The notes under the pieces are model-generated. The model was not told where the DNA came from. It did no database searches and saw nothing but the letters and a program-made list of their open reading frames with translations. 64,000 nucleotides of DNA from Pseudomonas sp. MYb327 (lineage in GTDB: Bacteria > Pseudomonadota > Gammaproteobacteria > Pseudomonadales > Pseudomonadaceae), in contig NZ_CP159258.1 of assembly GCF_040438925.1 (NCBI RefSeq), positions 6,082,501 through 6,146,500 of the forward strand, read 5' to 3'. This document shows, piece by piece, positions 21,485 through 31,369 of this stretch; positions within the stretch are counted from its first letter, which is position 1; each line of letters starts with the position of its first letter. The position numbers and the translations under genes were made by a program.

Positions 21485-22579
21485 ATGAGCAAGTTGCGTG
21501 TGGGAATTATCTTTGGTGGACGTTCGGCCGAGCATGAAGTGTCGCTGCAGTCGGCGAAGAACATCGTCGATGCGCTGGATCGTTCGCGCTTCGAGCCGGT
21601 GCTGATCGGTATCGACAAGCAAGGGCACTGGCACCTCAACGACCCGTCGAATTTCCTGCTGAACCAGGAGAACCCGGCGCTGATTGCGCTCAATCAATCC
21701 AACCGCGAACTGGCTGTTGTCCCGGGCAAGGCGAGTCAGCAGTTGGTGGAAACTTCCAGCCAGGAATTGCTGGGCCACGTCGATGTGATCTTCCCGATTG
21801 TCCACGGCACTCTTGGTGAAGACGGTTGCCTGCAAGGTCTGCTGCGTATGGCTGACCTGCCGTTCGTCGGCTCCGATGTGCTCGGCTCGGCGGTGTGCAT
21901 GGACAAGGACATCAGCAAACGCCTGCTGCGTGACGCCGGGCTGGCGGTCACACCCTTCGTGACCCTGACCCGCACTACAGCGGCGCGCCACGGATTCGCC
22001 GAAGTTAGTCGCAAACTCGGTCTGCCGCTTTTCGTCAAACCGGCGAACCAGGGCTCTTCCGTAGGCGTGAGCAAGGTCCCCGGCGAAGCCGAATATGTGG
22101 CGGCGGTCGAACTCGCATTGGGCTTTGATGAGAAAGTCCTGGTCGAGTCCGCCGTCAGCGGCCGAGAGATCGAATGCGCGGTACTCGGCAATGAAGACGC
22201 CATCGCCAGTGGTTGCGGCGAGATCGTGGTGAAAAGCGGTTTCTATTCCTACGACAGCAAGTACATCGACGAAAAAGCCGCTGAAGTGGTTGTCCCGGCA
22301 GATATCAGCGTCGAGACCAGCGATCGCATTCGTGCCATGGCCGTCGAGGCGTTCCAGATTCTAGGATGTTCCGGGCTGGCACGAGTCGATGTGTTCCTGA
22401 CCGACGGCGGCGAAGTCCTGATCAACGAAATCAATTCGCTGCCTGGTTTCACCCGCATCAGCATGTACCCGAAACTGTGGCAGGCGGCCGGGATGACCTA
22501 CAGTGAACTGGTTACGCGACTGATCGAGCTGGCGCTGGAAAAACATCAAGCTCGGCGATCATTGAAAATCAGCCGATAA
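21485..22579 (+). CDS. ddlA: D-alanine--D-alanine ligase A
   Basis: A 364-residue ATP-grasp ligase joining two D-alanines for peptidoglycan precursors. Family motifs: [15 protein letters not shown] near the N-terminus, the [23 protein letters not shown]-grasp segment, and ARVDVFL...EINSLPGFT metal-binding residues. Length suits the DdlA group (longer than DdlB, about 306). It is not in the mur/ftsQ cluster where ddlB usually sits, so this is probably a second ligase. Confidence 0.93.
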   Translation: MSKLRVGIIFGGRSAEHEVSLQSAKNIVDALDRSRFEPVLIGIDKQGHWHLNDPSNFLLNQENPALIALNQSNRELAVVPGKASQQLVETSSQELLGHVDVIFPIVHGTLGEDGCLQGLLRMADLPFVGSDVLGSAVCMDKDISKRLLRDAGLAVTPFVTLTRTTAARHGFAEVSRKLGLPLFVKPANQGSSVGVSKVPGEAEYVAAVELALGFDEKVLVESAVSGREIECAVLGNEDAIASGCGEIVVKSGFYSYDSKYIDEKAAEVVVPADISVETSDRIRAMAVEAFQILGCSGLARVDVFLTDGGEVLINEINSLPGFTRISMYPKLWQAAGMTYSELVTRLIELALEKHQARRSLKISR

Positions 22580-22584
22580 GCGAG

Positions 22585-22792
22585 ATGCGATATCGCGCAA
22601 CTACCTGGAAGGCAAAGTCACCAGCGTCACCGACGGCGCAGTGAGCGCCGAAGTGGTCATCCAGTTCGACCGCGGCGCGGACGTTTACTCGATTGTCACT
22701 CGCGACGCGGTGGCTGAATTTGGCTTGATTCGAGTGTTAGCGCGACGGCTGTGATCAAGGCGTCGCACATCATTCTGGGTGTGCCGGCCTGA
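22585..22792 (+). pseudogene. Frameshifted molbindin (TOBE/Mop domain) remnant
   Basis: Reading from 22590 gives an almost complete Mop domain (ISRNYLEGKVTSVTDGAV, then AEVVIQF and SIVTRDAVAEFGL). At 22727 the frame must slip by one base to continue (DSSVSATAVIKASHIILGVP) to a stop at 22790-22792. A single lost G after GGCTT explains this. The start is also broken: the only ATG (22585) is one base out of frame. The intact product would be about 69 residues, the normal size of a molybdate-binding molbindin. It is either decayed or affected by two sequencing errors. Confidence 0.8.
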
Positions 22793-22816
22793 TTCAGAAT
22801 TCTGTTTGATATCAGA

Positions 22817-22999
22817 TCAGGCCGGTTTTACTGGCTTGATCAGGCTCTGCGCGGGTATCCCGAACAGATCGTGCAGTTTCCAGATCATCGGAAGCGTCAA
22901 CGCGCGTTTTCCATTAAGTACCTCGTAGACCCGGTTTGTCCGGCCAATGGCAGGCGCAAGGTCCGCGGCGGACAATCCGGATTGCTCCATTCGAATCAC
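22817..22999 (-). pseudogene. Truncated HigA-like antitoxin (Xre HTH) remnant
   Basis: Sixty residues matching only the C-terminal helix-turn-helix of HigA-type antitoxins (MEQSGLSAADLAPAIGR, then VYEVLNGKRALTLPMIWKLH). Full-length relatives have about 60-70 more residues before this. Upstream there is only 20 bp before the ggt terminator, no ribosome site, and no higB toxin. The candidate starts are GTG at 22999 or ATG at 22990. It is most likely a non-functional leftover of a toxin-antitoxin locus, though a short HTH protein cannot be excluded. Confidence 0.72.
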
Positions 23000-23021
23000 G
23001 ATGAGGAGTTGTTATCTATAG

Positions 23022-23051
23022 AAAAGGGCCGACCTCCGGTAAGCCCTTTCT
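23022..23051 (-). terminator. Rho-independent terminator of ggt
   Basis: On the minus strand AAAGGGC...GCCCTTTTCT forms a stem with a T-rich tail, about 17 bp past the ggt stop. It closes ggt before the HigA-like fragment. Confidence 0.8.
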
Positions 23052-23067
23052 CATTCGTGCGTGCGAC

Positions 23068-24921
23068 TCAATCCCCCAACGCTTCCCCCTCACGCCGAGG
23101 ATCGGCCCCGCCTGCGAGTGATGCTTTCCCGTGCGCATCCCTGGCCCGGACAATCGCCTGAGTGCCGCTGGTCATATCGATTTCGTTAACTCTGTGTCCT
23201 TTATCCTTCAGCGCTTGAATCAACGTCGGGCTGAACTGCCCGCGTTCCAGTTCGGTCGGGCCGTTGCGGCTGCCAAAGTTGGGCAGGTTGATCGCCGCTT
23301 GCGGATCGAGATTCCAGTCGAGCATCCCGATGGTGGATTTTGCGACGTACTCAATGATCTGCGAGCCGCCGGGTGAGCCGAGGGTGGCGAGGAATTCGCC
23401 GCTCTGGCGGTCGAAAATCAACGTTGGGGCCATGGACGAGCGTGGGCGTTTGCCTGGTTCGACACGGTTGGCGACCTTCTGGCCGTTCTCTTCAGGGATG
23501 AACGAGAAGTCGGTCAATTCATTGTTGAGCAGGAAGCCCTGAACCATAACGTGCGAGCCGAACCCGGATTCGATGGTGGTGGTCATGGAAACCGCGCCGC
23601 CCTCGTCATCGACCGCCACCACTTGTGAGGTGGAGATGCGCAGCGGTGAACGGTCCGGCGCGTAGGCGACCTGAATACCCGGTGGCGTGCCGGGTTTGGC
23701 TGTGCCCATGCTGCGTTCGCCGATCAAAGCAGCGCGGCTGGTCAAGTAAACCGGATCCACCAAGCCTTTGACTGGCACCGGCACGAAATCCGTATCCGCG
23801 ACGTACTGCGCGCGGTCGGCATAGGCCAGGCGCTCGGCTTCGGTTATCAGGTGCACGGCTTCGGGAGACGGTTCGATGCCAGCGGGGGCGGTGGATTTGA
23901 CCGGCGGCATAAGCGCCAGAGCGAGGCGTTTGTCGCGGCTTTCCAGGGCTTGCAGCGTCCCGAGGATCTGCGCCACGGCGATCCCACCCGACGACGGTGG
24001 CGGCATGCCGCAGACCTGCCAGCGTTTGTAGTCGGTACACAACGGCGCGCGCTCCTTGGCTTTGTAGTCCTTGAGGTCATCGAGCGACAGACTGCCGGGA
24101 TTGGCGTGACCCTGAACCTTGGCCACGATTTCCTGGGCGATGGGGCCTTTGTACAAAGCGTCCGGGCCTTCTTTGGCAATGCGTTGGAACACGGCAGCCA
24201 GCGCCGGGTTTTTCAGGATTGTGCCAGCGGCTTTCGGGCTGCCATCGGCATTCAGAAAGTAAGCCACCATGTCCGGGGATTTTCGTATCGATGAATCCGA
24301 TGCGATCAACAGATGCAGGCGCGGCGAGATTGCAAAGCCTTGATCCGCCAGTTTGATGGCCGGTTCGAACAGCTGTGCCCATGGCAGGCGGCCGTGTTTT
24401 TGATGCGCCAGTTCAAGGGCTCGCAACACGCCCGGCGTCCCCACTGAGCGACCGCCAATCTGCGCCTGGGTGAACGGCATGGGTGTGCCATCGGCTTGCA
24501 GGAACAGTTTCTCGGTGGCACCGGCCGGTGCGGTTTCGCGACCGTCGTAAGTGCGCACGTTTTTACCGTCCCAAAGCACGATCAACGCACCGCCGCCGAT
24601 ACCTGACGATTGCGGCTCGACCAGAGTCAGCACCGCTTGCATCGCAATCGCGGCATCAATGGCCGAACCGCCACGACGCAGCATCTCCCGCCCGGCTTCG
24701 GCCGCCAGTGGGTTAGCGGCCGCTGCCATGTGTTTCGAGGCGTGACGAGTCTGCAGGTCGGTGCGATAACCGGAGGCGCTTTCCGGCGCGACCGGCAGTG
24801 TCGAAATCGACGGTGAAGAGGGCGGGGCGTTGCAGGCCGCAAGGGTCAAAGTGGCGGCAATCAGCGACAACGCCGATCGGCGATAGCGGCTCAAGTGGAA
24901 GGCTGAGAACACGCGGGGCAC
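23068..24921 (-). CDS. ggt: Gamma-glutamyltransferase (glutathione hydrolase)
   Basis: A 617-residue N-terminal-nucleophile hydrolase precursor. The N-terminus has a lipoprotein-type signal (hydrophobic run ending LAAC near residue 29). The autoprocessing site precedes the catalytic Thr in GGAVSMTTTIE near residue 447, dividing large and small subunits. The downstream substrate-binding segment (NELTDFSF) and glycine-rich GSPGGSQIIEY are present. It cleaves glutathione and other gamma-glutamyl compounds in the periplasm, recycling cysteine and glutamate. Monocistronic with its own terminator. Confidence 0.93.
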   Translation of the reverse strand: MPRVFSAFHLSRYRRSALSLIAATLTLAACNAPPSSPSISTLPVAPESASGYRTDLQTRHASKHMAAAANPLAAEAGREMLRRGGSAIDAAIAMQAVLTLVEPQSSGIGGGALIVLWDGKNVRTYDGRETAPAGATEKLFLQADGTPMPFTQAQIGGRSVGTPGVLRALELAHQKHGRLPWAQLFEPAIKLADQGFAISPRLHLLIASDSSIRKSPDMVAYFLNADGSPKAAGTILKNPALAAVFQRIAKEGPDALYKGPIAQEIVAKVQGHANPGSLSLDDLKDYKAKERAPLCTDYKRWQVCGMPPPSSGGIAVAQILGTLQALESRDKRLALALMPPVKSTAPAGIEPSPEAVHLITEAERLAYADRAQYVADTDFVPVPVKGLVDPVYLTSRAALIGERSMGTAKPGTPPGIQVAYAPDRSPLRISTSQVVAVDDEGGAVSMTTTIESGFGSHVMVQGFLLNNELTDFSFIPEENGQKVANRVEPGKRPRSSMAPTLIFDRQSGEFLATLGSPGGSQIIEYVAKSTIGMLDWNLDPQAAINLPNFGSRNGPTELERGQFSPTLIQALKDKGHRVNEIDMTSGTQAIVRARDAHGKASLAGGADPRREGEALGD

Positions 24922-25077
24922 TCCGTCCGTTGGAAAAGGGTTCGTGGACTTTATCGGCCACCACCGAGTGACGCAAACCGGGTCCCTCGAGCAGGATGTT
25001 TTGGTCCTTCTTCAATGGATGGATTTTCTGTAGGGTCGATCCCAAGAGAGAGGCCAGAAGATCAACAAGAGGCAATC

Positions 25078-26187
25078 ATGCAGACCGAGTTCCCGACCCA
25101 TCCCAGCTACCGTTCCCAACGTGAACAATTCCTCGCGGCAGCGTCCGCGGCAGGGGCGACGCTGACCGAGTACCAACACCCGCTTAGCGGGCCTTTTGGC
25201 GAACCTCTGAGTACGGACGTGGCGGTACTCGGCGATCCTGCCGCCAAACGCCTGATGATCGCGCTCAGCGGCACTCATGGAGTGGAAGGCTTCTATGGCT
25301 CGGGGTGTCAGATCAAATGGTTGCAGGAACTTGGGAATCGCTCGTTGCCAACGGATGTCGCGGTGGTGATGATCCATTCGATCAATCCGTGGGGCATGGC
25401 GTGGTTGCGCCGGGTCAACGAAGACAACATCGACCTGAACCGCAATCACCTGAATTTCAATGGGCCGCTGCCGGACAACCAGGCTTATAACGACCTTCAT
25501 GAAATCTATGCCTGCGCTCAATTAAAAGGTCCCGAGCGTGATCGCGCCGATGCCTTGCTTGATGCGCAAATCCGCGCACATGGCTGGCCGGCGGTGATGT
25601 CAATTGTCGAAGGCGGGCAGCATGCGCATCCCGATGGACTGTTCTATGGCGGGCGGGCGCCCAGTTGGTCTAACCGTACGTTGCATCAGATTATCCAGAA
25701 GCATGTATCTCATGCCGATGTCGCCATGTGCTTCGACTTGCACACCGGTGCCGGGGAATACGGTCACCCGATGTTGCTGACGATTACCGAAGCAGCCTAT
25801 CCGGCACTGAGCGACGCGCAGGCGATATATGGCCCGTGGCTTTACGCCTTGCAAACCGGCGCCGACACCCTGAGCGAAACCGGTGTGGCGGCCACCGCCA
25901 CGGGCTATACCTCGCAGGCCTTGATCAATAAATTGCCGCAGGTGCGCTTGATGCCGTTCGTCATTGAGTGCGGGACGTATCCGGGGCCGGACGTGCATCG
26001 TCATCTGCGCGATGATCACTGGCTGCATCTGCACGGTAATCCGAGCGACGCGGTGGGGCATCAAATCAAATTGAATCTGCTTGAGCAGTTTTTTCCCGCC
26101 GACAGCGACTGGCAGGCCATGGTCTGGCTGCGCACCTGGCAGATTTGGGAGCGGGCGTTGTCGGCGCTGGCGTCAACGCGCTCCTGA
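25078..26187 (+). CDS. DUF2817 metallopeptidase-like hydrolase (M14 fold)
   Basis: A 369-residue protein of the DUF2817 family, distantly related to zinc carboxypeptidases and succinylglutamate desuccinylase-like hydrolases. Candidate metal ligands are His/Glu in the SGTHGVEGFYG segment (about residues 68-78) and the later DLHTGAGEYGH segment. RVNEDNIDLNRN is the Arg/Asn substrate-binding stretch of the M14 fold. No signal peptide, so cytoplasmic. The ATG at 25078 has AGAGGC upstream. Substrate unknown. Confidence 0.8.
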   Translation: MQTEFPTHPSYRSQREQFLAAASAAGATLTEYQHPLSGPFGEPLSTDVAVLGDPAAKRLMIALSGTHGVEGFYGSGCQIKWLQELGNRSLPTDVAVVMIHSINPWGMAWLRRVNEDNIDLNRNHLNFNGPLPDNQAYNDLHEIYACAQLKGPERDRADALLDAQIRAHGWPAVMSIVEGGQHAHPDGLFYGGRAPSWSNRTLHQIIQKHVSHADVAMCFDLHTGAGEYGHPMLLTITEAAYPALSDAQAIYGPWLYALQTGADTLSETGVAATATGYTSQALINKLPQVRLMPFVIECGTYPGPDVHRHLRDDHWLHLHGNPSDAVGHQIKLNLLEQFFPADSDWQAMVWLRTWQIWERALSALASTRS

Positions 26188-26254
26188 AGCAGTTTTCCGA
26201 TGGCCCGGTGAGTGATGACCGGGTTGTACTTCGGAGCCACTTTTTTCGAGGCAT

Positions 26255-26288
26255 AAAAAAACGGCCTACCTTTCGGTAAGCCGTTTTT
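26255..26288. terminator. Bidirectional terminator between the DUF2817 gene and tRNA-Met
   Basis: AAAAAACGGC...GCCGTTTTT stem with a TTTC-centred loop, A-rich before and T-rich after. It can end the plus-strand hydrolase transcript and the minus-strand tRNA transcript. Confidence 0.93.
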
Positions 26289-26294
26289 AGTACT

Positions 26295-26371
26295 TGGTGG
26301 CTACACAGGGACTTGAACCCCGGACCCCAGCATTATGAATGCTATGCTCTAACCAACTGAGCTATGTAGCC
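26295..26371 (-). tRNA. tRNA-Met, elongator (anticodon CAT)
   Basis: A 77-nt cloverleaf on the minus strand with encoded CCA. The 5' GGCTACA pairs with the 3' TGTAGCC, and the anticodon loop ATTCATAAT gives CAT. The first acceptor pair is a normal G-C, unlike the mismatched initiator tRNA. A CAT anticodon could also be the tRNA-Ile2 modified by TilS, but the body looks like elongator Met. Confidence 0.93.
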
Positions 26372-26486
26372 AAGTGGCGCGCATTATTCACCGGTAATGC
26401 AGATGCGTCAAGCGTAAATCTAAAATATTTCTCTACACTTTCAACCGCTTATCCTCCGAACCCGAAAAACTGGACGCAGGAGGGCA

Positions 26487-28544
26487 TCAATTGAGCTGAA
26501 ACCGGCCGGTATTGGCACTCAAGGCCTTGCTTCCCTGGCTCAAGGTATCGGCTGCAAGGTTCACTGCCCGCGCGCCTTCGAGCAAGCGGACAGCGGCTTG
26601 ATCGACTTGCTGGATGTTGCCGCTGACTTCGTCGGCGGTGCTTGCTTGCTCGTCGACCGCCGTGGCGATCTGCGTCAGGGTGTCGGTGACACCTTGTACG
26701 GCACTGGCAATCTCGCCCAATCGTTCGCCCAGGCCAGTGACGGCATGGGCATCGGATTGGGCCTGGCCGCAAGCCGCTTCCATCAGGCTGACAGCTTCGT
26801 TCACGGTGCTGCGCAGGCTATCCACAGTGCCGGCGATTTGTGCGGTCGAGGACTGGGTGCGTTGTGACAGGCTGCGCACTTCATCGGCTACCACGGCAAA
26901 GCCGCGCCCCTGTTCGCCGGCGCGCGCGGCCTCGATGGCGGCGTTAAGCGCCAACAGGTTGGTCTGCTCGGCGACACCACGAATTGTGTCGACCACCAGT
27001 TGGATCTGTTGACCTTGCTCGCTGACCCGGCCCAGAGCCGCCGCTGTGTCATTCAAACGCTGATTGAGCTGCTGAATGCTCGCCGTCGTGCGCTGACTGT
27101 CGCGGCTGCTGTCGGCGGCGATGCGCTGCGTGTGCTGAGCGCTGCCTGAAGCCTGTTCGCAGCTCTTCGCTACACCTTGGGAGGTCGCGGCCAATTGCGT
27201 CGCTGCAGCGGCAATCTGGCTGATCTGCAATTGCTGGGCTTCGACTTCGCCCAAGGCACCGCTGGAGTGATGATTGAGGGTTTGCACCGCATCGCTCAGT
27301 TGCAGGGTCTCGTGATCGACGCCCAACAGGCTGGTGCGCAACTGCACCACGGCGACGTTGAGAGCGGTACTGATGGCCGCCAGTTCGTCACGGCCCTGAA
27401 CCGGCACTTGCAAGCTCAGATTGCCGTCGCGCAACGCTTCGGCCAGCAAAGTAATGCCGCTGGCGCTGCGGCGTATCGAGGCCTGCAAGCAAATGAACAG
27501 ATAAAGCGCGGCCAGCAACAGGCAGCTGAATATGCTCGCCACAACGATGAACTGGCGAATCGCCGAATCGTGGTAGTAATTCAGGCGTTGATCCAGTGAG
27601 ACCAATGATTGCTGGCGCAGTGAGGCGAGGTCAGCGAGCAGGGCGTCCAGGCTGCGCTCGAAGTCCTCTGGCTTGAGATTGATACTGCCGCCGAATACAC
27701 CGTCATCCAGGACTTTCAGGCCGGCATCGAGGTGCTTGAGGCTGTCATGGTACTGCCCGGCCCAAGTTTGCAAGGCGCTGGGCAATCGCGCTTCGAGCAG
27801 CCCGGCGGTTTTGACCAACTGCTCACGGGCATCGCCGATACGACTGCGCAGATCCCGCAGTTGCAGGCGACTTTGCAGGGTGAATTGCCCGGACACCACC
27901 GATGCCTGACCGACGCTGGCCAGACGACCGACGCGCTCGATCAGGTCTGGCGCGTGCTGGGTGGAGATCTGTGTCAGCAAGTAAGTTTCCAGCCATGGCG
28001 CCAGCGTCAGGCGATTGTCCATGGCGATCTGCTCACGTAAAGCTTGCAGGGCGCTCAAGGCATTAGTGAAACGATCGTAGCCGTCCGGCCACCAACCGAC
28101 GCTGCTCAGGCTTTTCGAATCCAGGCCATTGAGGGTGGTTTGCAAGGTTTGATAACGAGACAGGGTTTCGCCATCGGCGCCTTCGGTAATCAACGCGTTG
28201 CCGAGGTCCGAGGTGGCTTGCGCGACGGCGGGCTGAACTCCATCAAACGCGGCCATGGCGGCGAGTGTGGCAGGGGTCGGCTGGCGATTGGTTTCGGTGG
28301 CGCGCCAACGTGCTGCACGGTCACGCTGGGCGGCCAGCAGGTTGTCGAGCGCATCGAGGGCGAGCAGTTGTCGAACCCCGGCACGTTCGCCGGAAATCAG
28401 GCTCAGTTTGTCGCGATAGTCCTGACCGATCATCCACAGGCTGCCGGCCAATGGCAGGATAAACAGCAGAAACAAGAGCTGAAATTTGCGTGCGAAACCA
28501 AAACGCCCCAGCAGTGCGATCCCCGGTGATAAAAATGCCTGCAT
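26487..28544 (-). CDS. Transmembrane methyl-accepting chemotaxis protein
   Basis: A 685-residue chemoreceptor. Membrane helix 1 is at about 20-40, followed by a periplasmic helical sensor of about 290 residues. Membrane helix 2 (FIVVASIFSCLLLAALYLF) is near residue 335, then come a HAMP linker and a long MCP domain with tip sequence [20 protein letters not shown]. The ATG at 28544 with GGAG upstream is the chosen start; 61 further in-frame codons upstream look non-coding. The large all-helical sensor resembles nitrate/nitrite-sensing or helical-bundle types, but the ligand cannot be read from sequence. Monocistronic. Confidence 0.9.
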   Translation of the reverse strand: MQAFLSPGIALLGRFGFARKFQLLFLLFILPLAGSLWMIGQDYRDKLSLISGERAGVRQLLALDALDNLLAAQRDRAARWRATETNRQPTPATLAAMAAFDGVQPAVAQATSDLGNALITEGADGETLSRYQTLQTTLNGLDSKSLSSVGWWPDGYDRFTNALSALQALREQIAMDNRLTLAPWLETYLLTQISTQHAPDLIERVGRLASVGQASVVSGQFTLQSRLQLRDLRSRIGDAREQLVKTAGLLEARLPSALQTWAGQYHDSLKHLDAGLKVLDDGVFGGSINLKPEDFERSLDALLADLASLRQQSLVSLDQRLNYYHDSAIRQFIVVASIFSCLLLAALYLFICLQASIRRSASGITLLAEALRDGNLSLQVPVQGRDELAAISTALNVAVVQLRTSLLGVDHETLQLSDAVQTLNHHSSGALGEVEAQQLQISQIAAAATQLAATSQGVAKSCEQASGSAQHTQRIAADSSRDSQRTTASIQQLNQRLNDTAAALGRVSEQGQQIQLVVDTIRGVAEQTNLLALNAAIEAARAGEQGRGFAVVADEVRSLSQRTQSSTAQIAGTVDSLRSTVNEAVSLMEAACGQAQSDAHAVTGLGERLGEIASAVQGVTDTLTQIATAVDEQASTADEVSGNIQQVDQAAVRLLEGARAVNLAADTLSQGSKALSANTGRFQLN

Positions 28545-28877
28545 GCCCCATGACTCCTTTGGACACCACGCACCATTGGCGTGCATCGACGCCATTGCGG
28601 CCCCGACCTGTGCCCTTCTAAAAGGCCTCGAAAGTTCACCTTTACCCGCTCTGTAGGCCGGCTCTGTGGCGAAACTTCCCATTCTCGGTCCCCTTTGTAA
28701 GGGGGCCGCGTTGAAGCGGATAAGCAAGGCAAGATTCAGACCATGGCTTTACGCTATCAGCGATATCGCGATGAATATCGAGGTCGTTAGCAGGCTAAGG
28801 GGATGGCGCCGGTGCACTGAAAAATGGCACATTGACGCACCTGCACACGTGCACCTACCTGTTGTCCGGAAATCCTC
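28545..28877. other. Divergent intergenic region between the MCP and the MFS gene
   Basis: This 333-bp stretch holds no convincing gene. It must carry the promoters of both flanking genes. I see no strong hairpin, repeat or near-consensus promoter. Confidence 0.6.
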
Positions 28878-30095
28878 ATGGCTATCACCAACGCCCAGCC
28901 TGCCACCACCGCGGCGCCCGCAACTTCGCAAAGCAGTCCTCTGGTCATGCGCATCATCGGCGCGGTGGCGCTGGCGCATCTGATCAACGACCTGATTCAG
29001 TCGGTATTGCCGTCGATCTATCCGATGCTCAAGGCCAACTACGGCCTGACGTTCACCCAGGTCGGCCTGATCACCTTGACCTTTCAACTGACGGCTTCGT
29101 TGCTGCAGCCTTGGGTCGGTTATCACACCGATCGTCATCCCAAACCATGGCTGTTGCCGGCCGGTACGGTCTGCACCTTGATCGGGATTCTGATGATGTC
29201 CGTCGTTGGCACTTTTCCGCTAATCTTGCTCGCGGCGGGATTGATCGGCATTGGCTCTTCGACCTTTCACCCGGAAGCCTCTCGTGTCGCGCGACTGGCT
29301 TCGGGCGGACGCTTCGGGTTGGCGCAATCGACTTTTCAGGTGGGCGGTAACGCGGGCTCGGCCTTCGGTCCGTTGCTGGCGGCAGCGATCATCATTCCAT
29401 TCGGTCAGGGCCATGTCGCATGGTTCGGCTTGTTCGCAGTGTTTGCGCTGTTCGTGCTCTATCGGATTAGCCGTTGGTACGCTAATCACTTGAACCTGTT
29501 CAAGCTCAAGCAGGGCCAGGCGGCGACTCATGGGCTGTCAAAGGGGCGGGTGATCAGTGCGCTGGTGGTGCTTGGGTTGCTGGTGTTCTCCAAGTATTTC
29601 TACATGTCCAGCCTCACCAGTTACTTCACCTTTTACCTGATAGAGAAGTTCGACCTGTCGGTCGCCAGTTCGCAGCTGCACCTGTTCCTGTTTCTCGGCG
29701 CGGTAGCGGCGGGGACGTTCTTCGGTGGGCCGATTGGCGACAAGATTGGCCGCAAGGCGGTCATCTGGTTCTCGATCCTGGGCGTTGCGCCGTTCACACT
29801 GCTGCTACCCCATGTCGACCTGTTCTGGACTACTGTTCTCAGCATCGTCATCGGCTTCATCCTGGCCTCGGCGTTCTCGGCCATCGTGGTGTACGCGCAG
29901 GAGTTAGTGCCGGGCAATGTGGGGATGATCGCAGGGGTGTTCTTTGGCTTGATGTTCGGGTTCGGCGGGATTGGTGCGGCGTTGCTGGGGCATCTGGCGG
30001 ACATTCACGGCATTGAGTACGTGTACTTCCTGTGCTCGTTCTTGCCGTTGTTGGGTGTGTTGGCGATCTTCTTGCCCAGAACAAAAAAAGCCTGA
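28878..30095 (+). CDS. fsr: MFS efflux transporter, fosmidomycin-resistance (Fsr) type
   Basis: A 405-residue, 12-helix major facilitator resembling Fsr, which exports fosmidomycin in E. coli. Family features: AHLINDLIQSVLPSIYP in helix 1, the FQLTASLLQPWVGYHTDR helix 2-loop segment and the SSTFHPEASRVAR motif in helix 4. Its natural substrate here is unknown. A rare AT-poor leader precedes it without a clear ribosome site. Confidence 0.85.
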   Translation: MAITNAQPATTAAPATSQSSPLVMRIIGAVALAHLINDLIQSVLPSIYPMLKANYGLTFTQVGLITLTFQLTASLLQPWVGYHTDRHPKPWLLPAGTVCTLIGILMMSVVGTFPLILLAAGLIGIGSSTFHPEASRVARLASGGRFGLAQSTFQVGGNAGSAFGPLLAAAIIIPFGQGHVAWFGLFAVFALFVLYRISRWYANHLNLFKLKQGQAATHGLSKGRVISALVVLGLLVFSKYFYMSSLTSYFTFYLIEKFDLSVASSQLHLFLFLGAVAAGTFFGGPIGDKIGRKAVIWFSILGVAPFTLLLPHVDLFWTTVLSIVIGFILASAFSAIVVYAQELVPGNVGMIAGVFFGLMFGFGGIGAALLGHLADIHGIEYVYFLCSFLPLLGVLAIFLPRTKKA

Positions 30096-30101
30096 CCCAC
30101 C

Positions 30102-30189
30102 TATAGGAGCAGGCTTGCTGGCGATGAACGATAACGCGGTACACCTGATGCACCGCGTCGTCTGGATCGCCAGCAAGCCGGCTCCTACA
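30102..30189. repeat. REPIN
   Basis: TAGGAGCAGGCTTGCTGGCG faces CGCCAGCAAGCCGGCTCCTA across about 45 bp, in the gap between convergent fsr and ychF. Confidence 0.92.
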
Positions 30190-30203
30190 TGAATTTCGCG
30201 CAC

Positions 30204-30233
30204 AAAAAAGCCGCGTATCAAACGCGGCTTTTC
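30204..30233. terminator. Bidirectional terminator downstream of ychF
   Basis: AAAAAGCCGCGT/ACGCGGCTTTT stem with a short loop and A/T flanks, 14 bp beyond the ychF stop. It also faces the fsr transcript. Confidence 0.9.
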
Positions 30234-30246
30234 CTTGAGCGATGTT

Positions 30247-31347
30247 TTACACGTTGAAGCGGAAGTGCATCACGTCGCCGTCTTTAACGATGTAATCCTT
30301 GCCTTCCAGGCGCCATTTACCGGCTTCTTTGGTGCCGGCTTCGCCCTTGTACTGGATGAAGTCGTTGTAGGCGATCACTTCGGCGCGGATGAAGCCTTTT
30401 TCGAAGTCGGTGTGAATCACGCCGGCGGCTTGTGGTGCGGTGGCGCCGACGCGGACGGTCCAGGCGCGGACTTCTTCGACACCGGCGGTGAAGTAAGTCT
30501 GCAGGTGCAGCATCTCGTAACCAGCGCGGATCACGCGGTTTAAGCCAGGTTCTTCGAGGCCCAGGGCTTCGAGGAACATGTCTTTCTCTTCACCGTCATC
30601 GAGCTCGGCGATTTCTGCTTCGATCTTGTTGCAGACCGGAACAACCATGGCGCCTTCTTCTTCAGCGATGGCCTTGACCACGTCCAGGTGCGGGTTGTTT
30701 TCGAAACCGTCTTCAGCGACGTTGGCGATGTACATGACCGGCTTTGTGGTCAGCAGGTGGAAGCCCTTGATCACCGCTTTTTCGTCGGAGCTCATGGTCT
30801 TCATCAAGCTGCGCGCAGGCTTGCCGAGGGTGAAGTGAGCGATCAATTGCTCCAGCAGGCCTTTCTGAACCACGGCGTCCTTGTCACCGCCCTTGGCGTT
30901 GCGCGCAACTTTCTGCAGTTGCTTCTCGCAGCTATCGAGGTCGGCGAAGATCAGTTCCAGGTCGATGATTTCGATGTCGCGTTTCGGGTCGACACTGTTG
31001 GAGACGTGAATCACGTTCTCGTCTTCAAAGCAGCGGACCACGTGGGCGATGGCATCGGTTTCGCGGATGTTCGCCAGGAACTTGTTGCCCAGGCCTTCAC
31101 CTTTCGACGCGCCGGCAACCAGGCCCGCGATGTCGACGAATTCCATGGTGGTCGGCAGGATGCGCTTCGGATTGACGATGGCTGCCAGGGCTTCCAGACG
31201 CGGATCCGGCATCGGCACGATACCGCTGTTGGGTTCGATGGTGCAGAAGGGGAAGTTCTCGGCCGCGATCCCGGATTTGGTCAGGGCGTTGAACAGGGTG
31301 GACTTGCCGACGTTAGGCAGGCCGACGATGCCGCAATTGAATCCCAT
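30247..31347 (-). CDS. ychF: Redox-regulated ATPase YchF (EngD)
   Basis: A 366-residue Obg-related P-loop NTPase. The Walker A motif GLPNVGKST is at residues 8-16. The base-specificity motif is NVAE instead of NKxD, the change that makes YchF prefer ATP over GTP. A coiled coil and C-terminal TGS domain follow. It binds ribosomes and is tied to oxidative-stress and translation control. It lies last in a minus-strand group, 23 bp after pth, which is the widely conserved pth-ychF pair. Confidence 0.95.
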   Translation of the reverse strand: MGFNCGIVGLPNVGKSTLFNALTKSGIAAENFPFCTIEPNSGIVPMPDPRLEALAAIVNPKRILPTTMEFVDIAGLVAGASKGEGLGNKFLANIRETDAIAHVVRCFEDENVIHVSNSVDPKRDIEIIDLELIFADLDSCEKQLQKVARNAKGGDKDAVVQKGLLEQLIAHFTLGKPARSLMKTMSSDEKAVIKGFHLLTTKPVMYIANVAEDGFENNPHLDVVKAIAEEEGAMVVPVCNKIEAEIAELDDGEEKDMFLEALGLEEPGLNRVIRAGYEMLHLQTYFTAGVEEVRAWTVRVGATAPQAAGVIHTDFEKGFIRAEVIAYNDFIQYKGEAGTKEAGKWRLEGKDYIVKDGDVMHFRFNV

Positions 31348-31369
31348 GGTGTTTCCCCTCGGATAAGAG

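Noticed and set aside
26295..26371. tRNA-Met and other tRNA genes as attachment sites for an integrated element
   Set aside because: No integrase or direct repeat of the tRNA 3' end is seen nearby, and neighbours are ordinary core genes.
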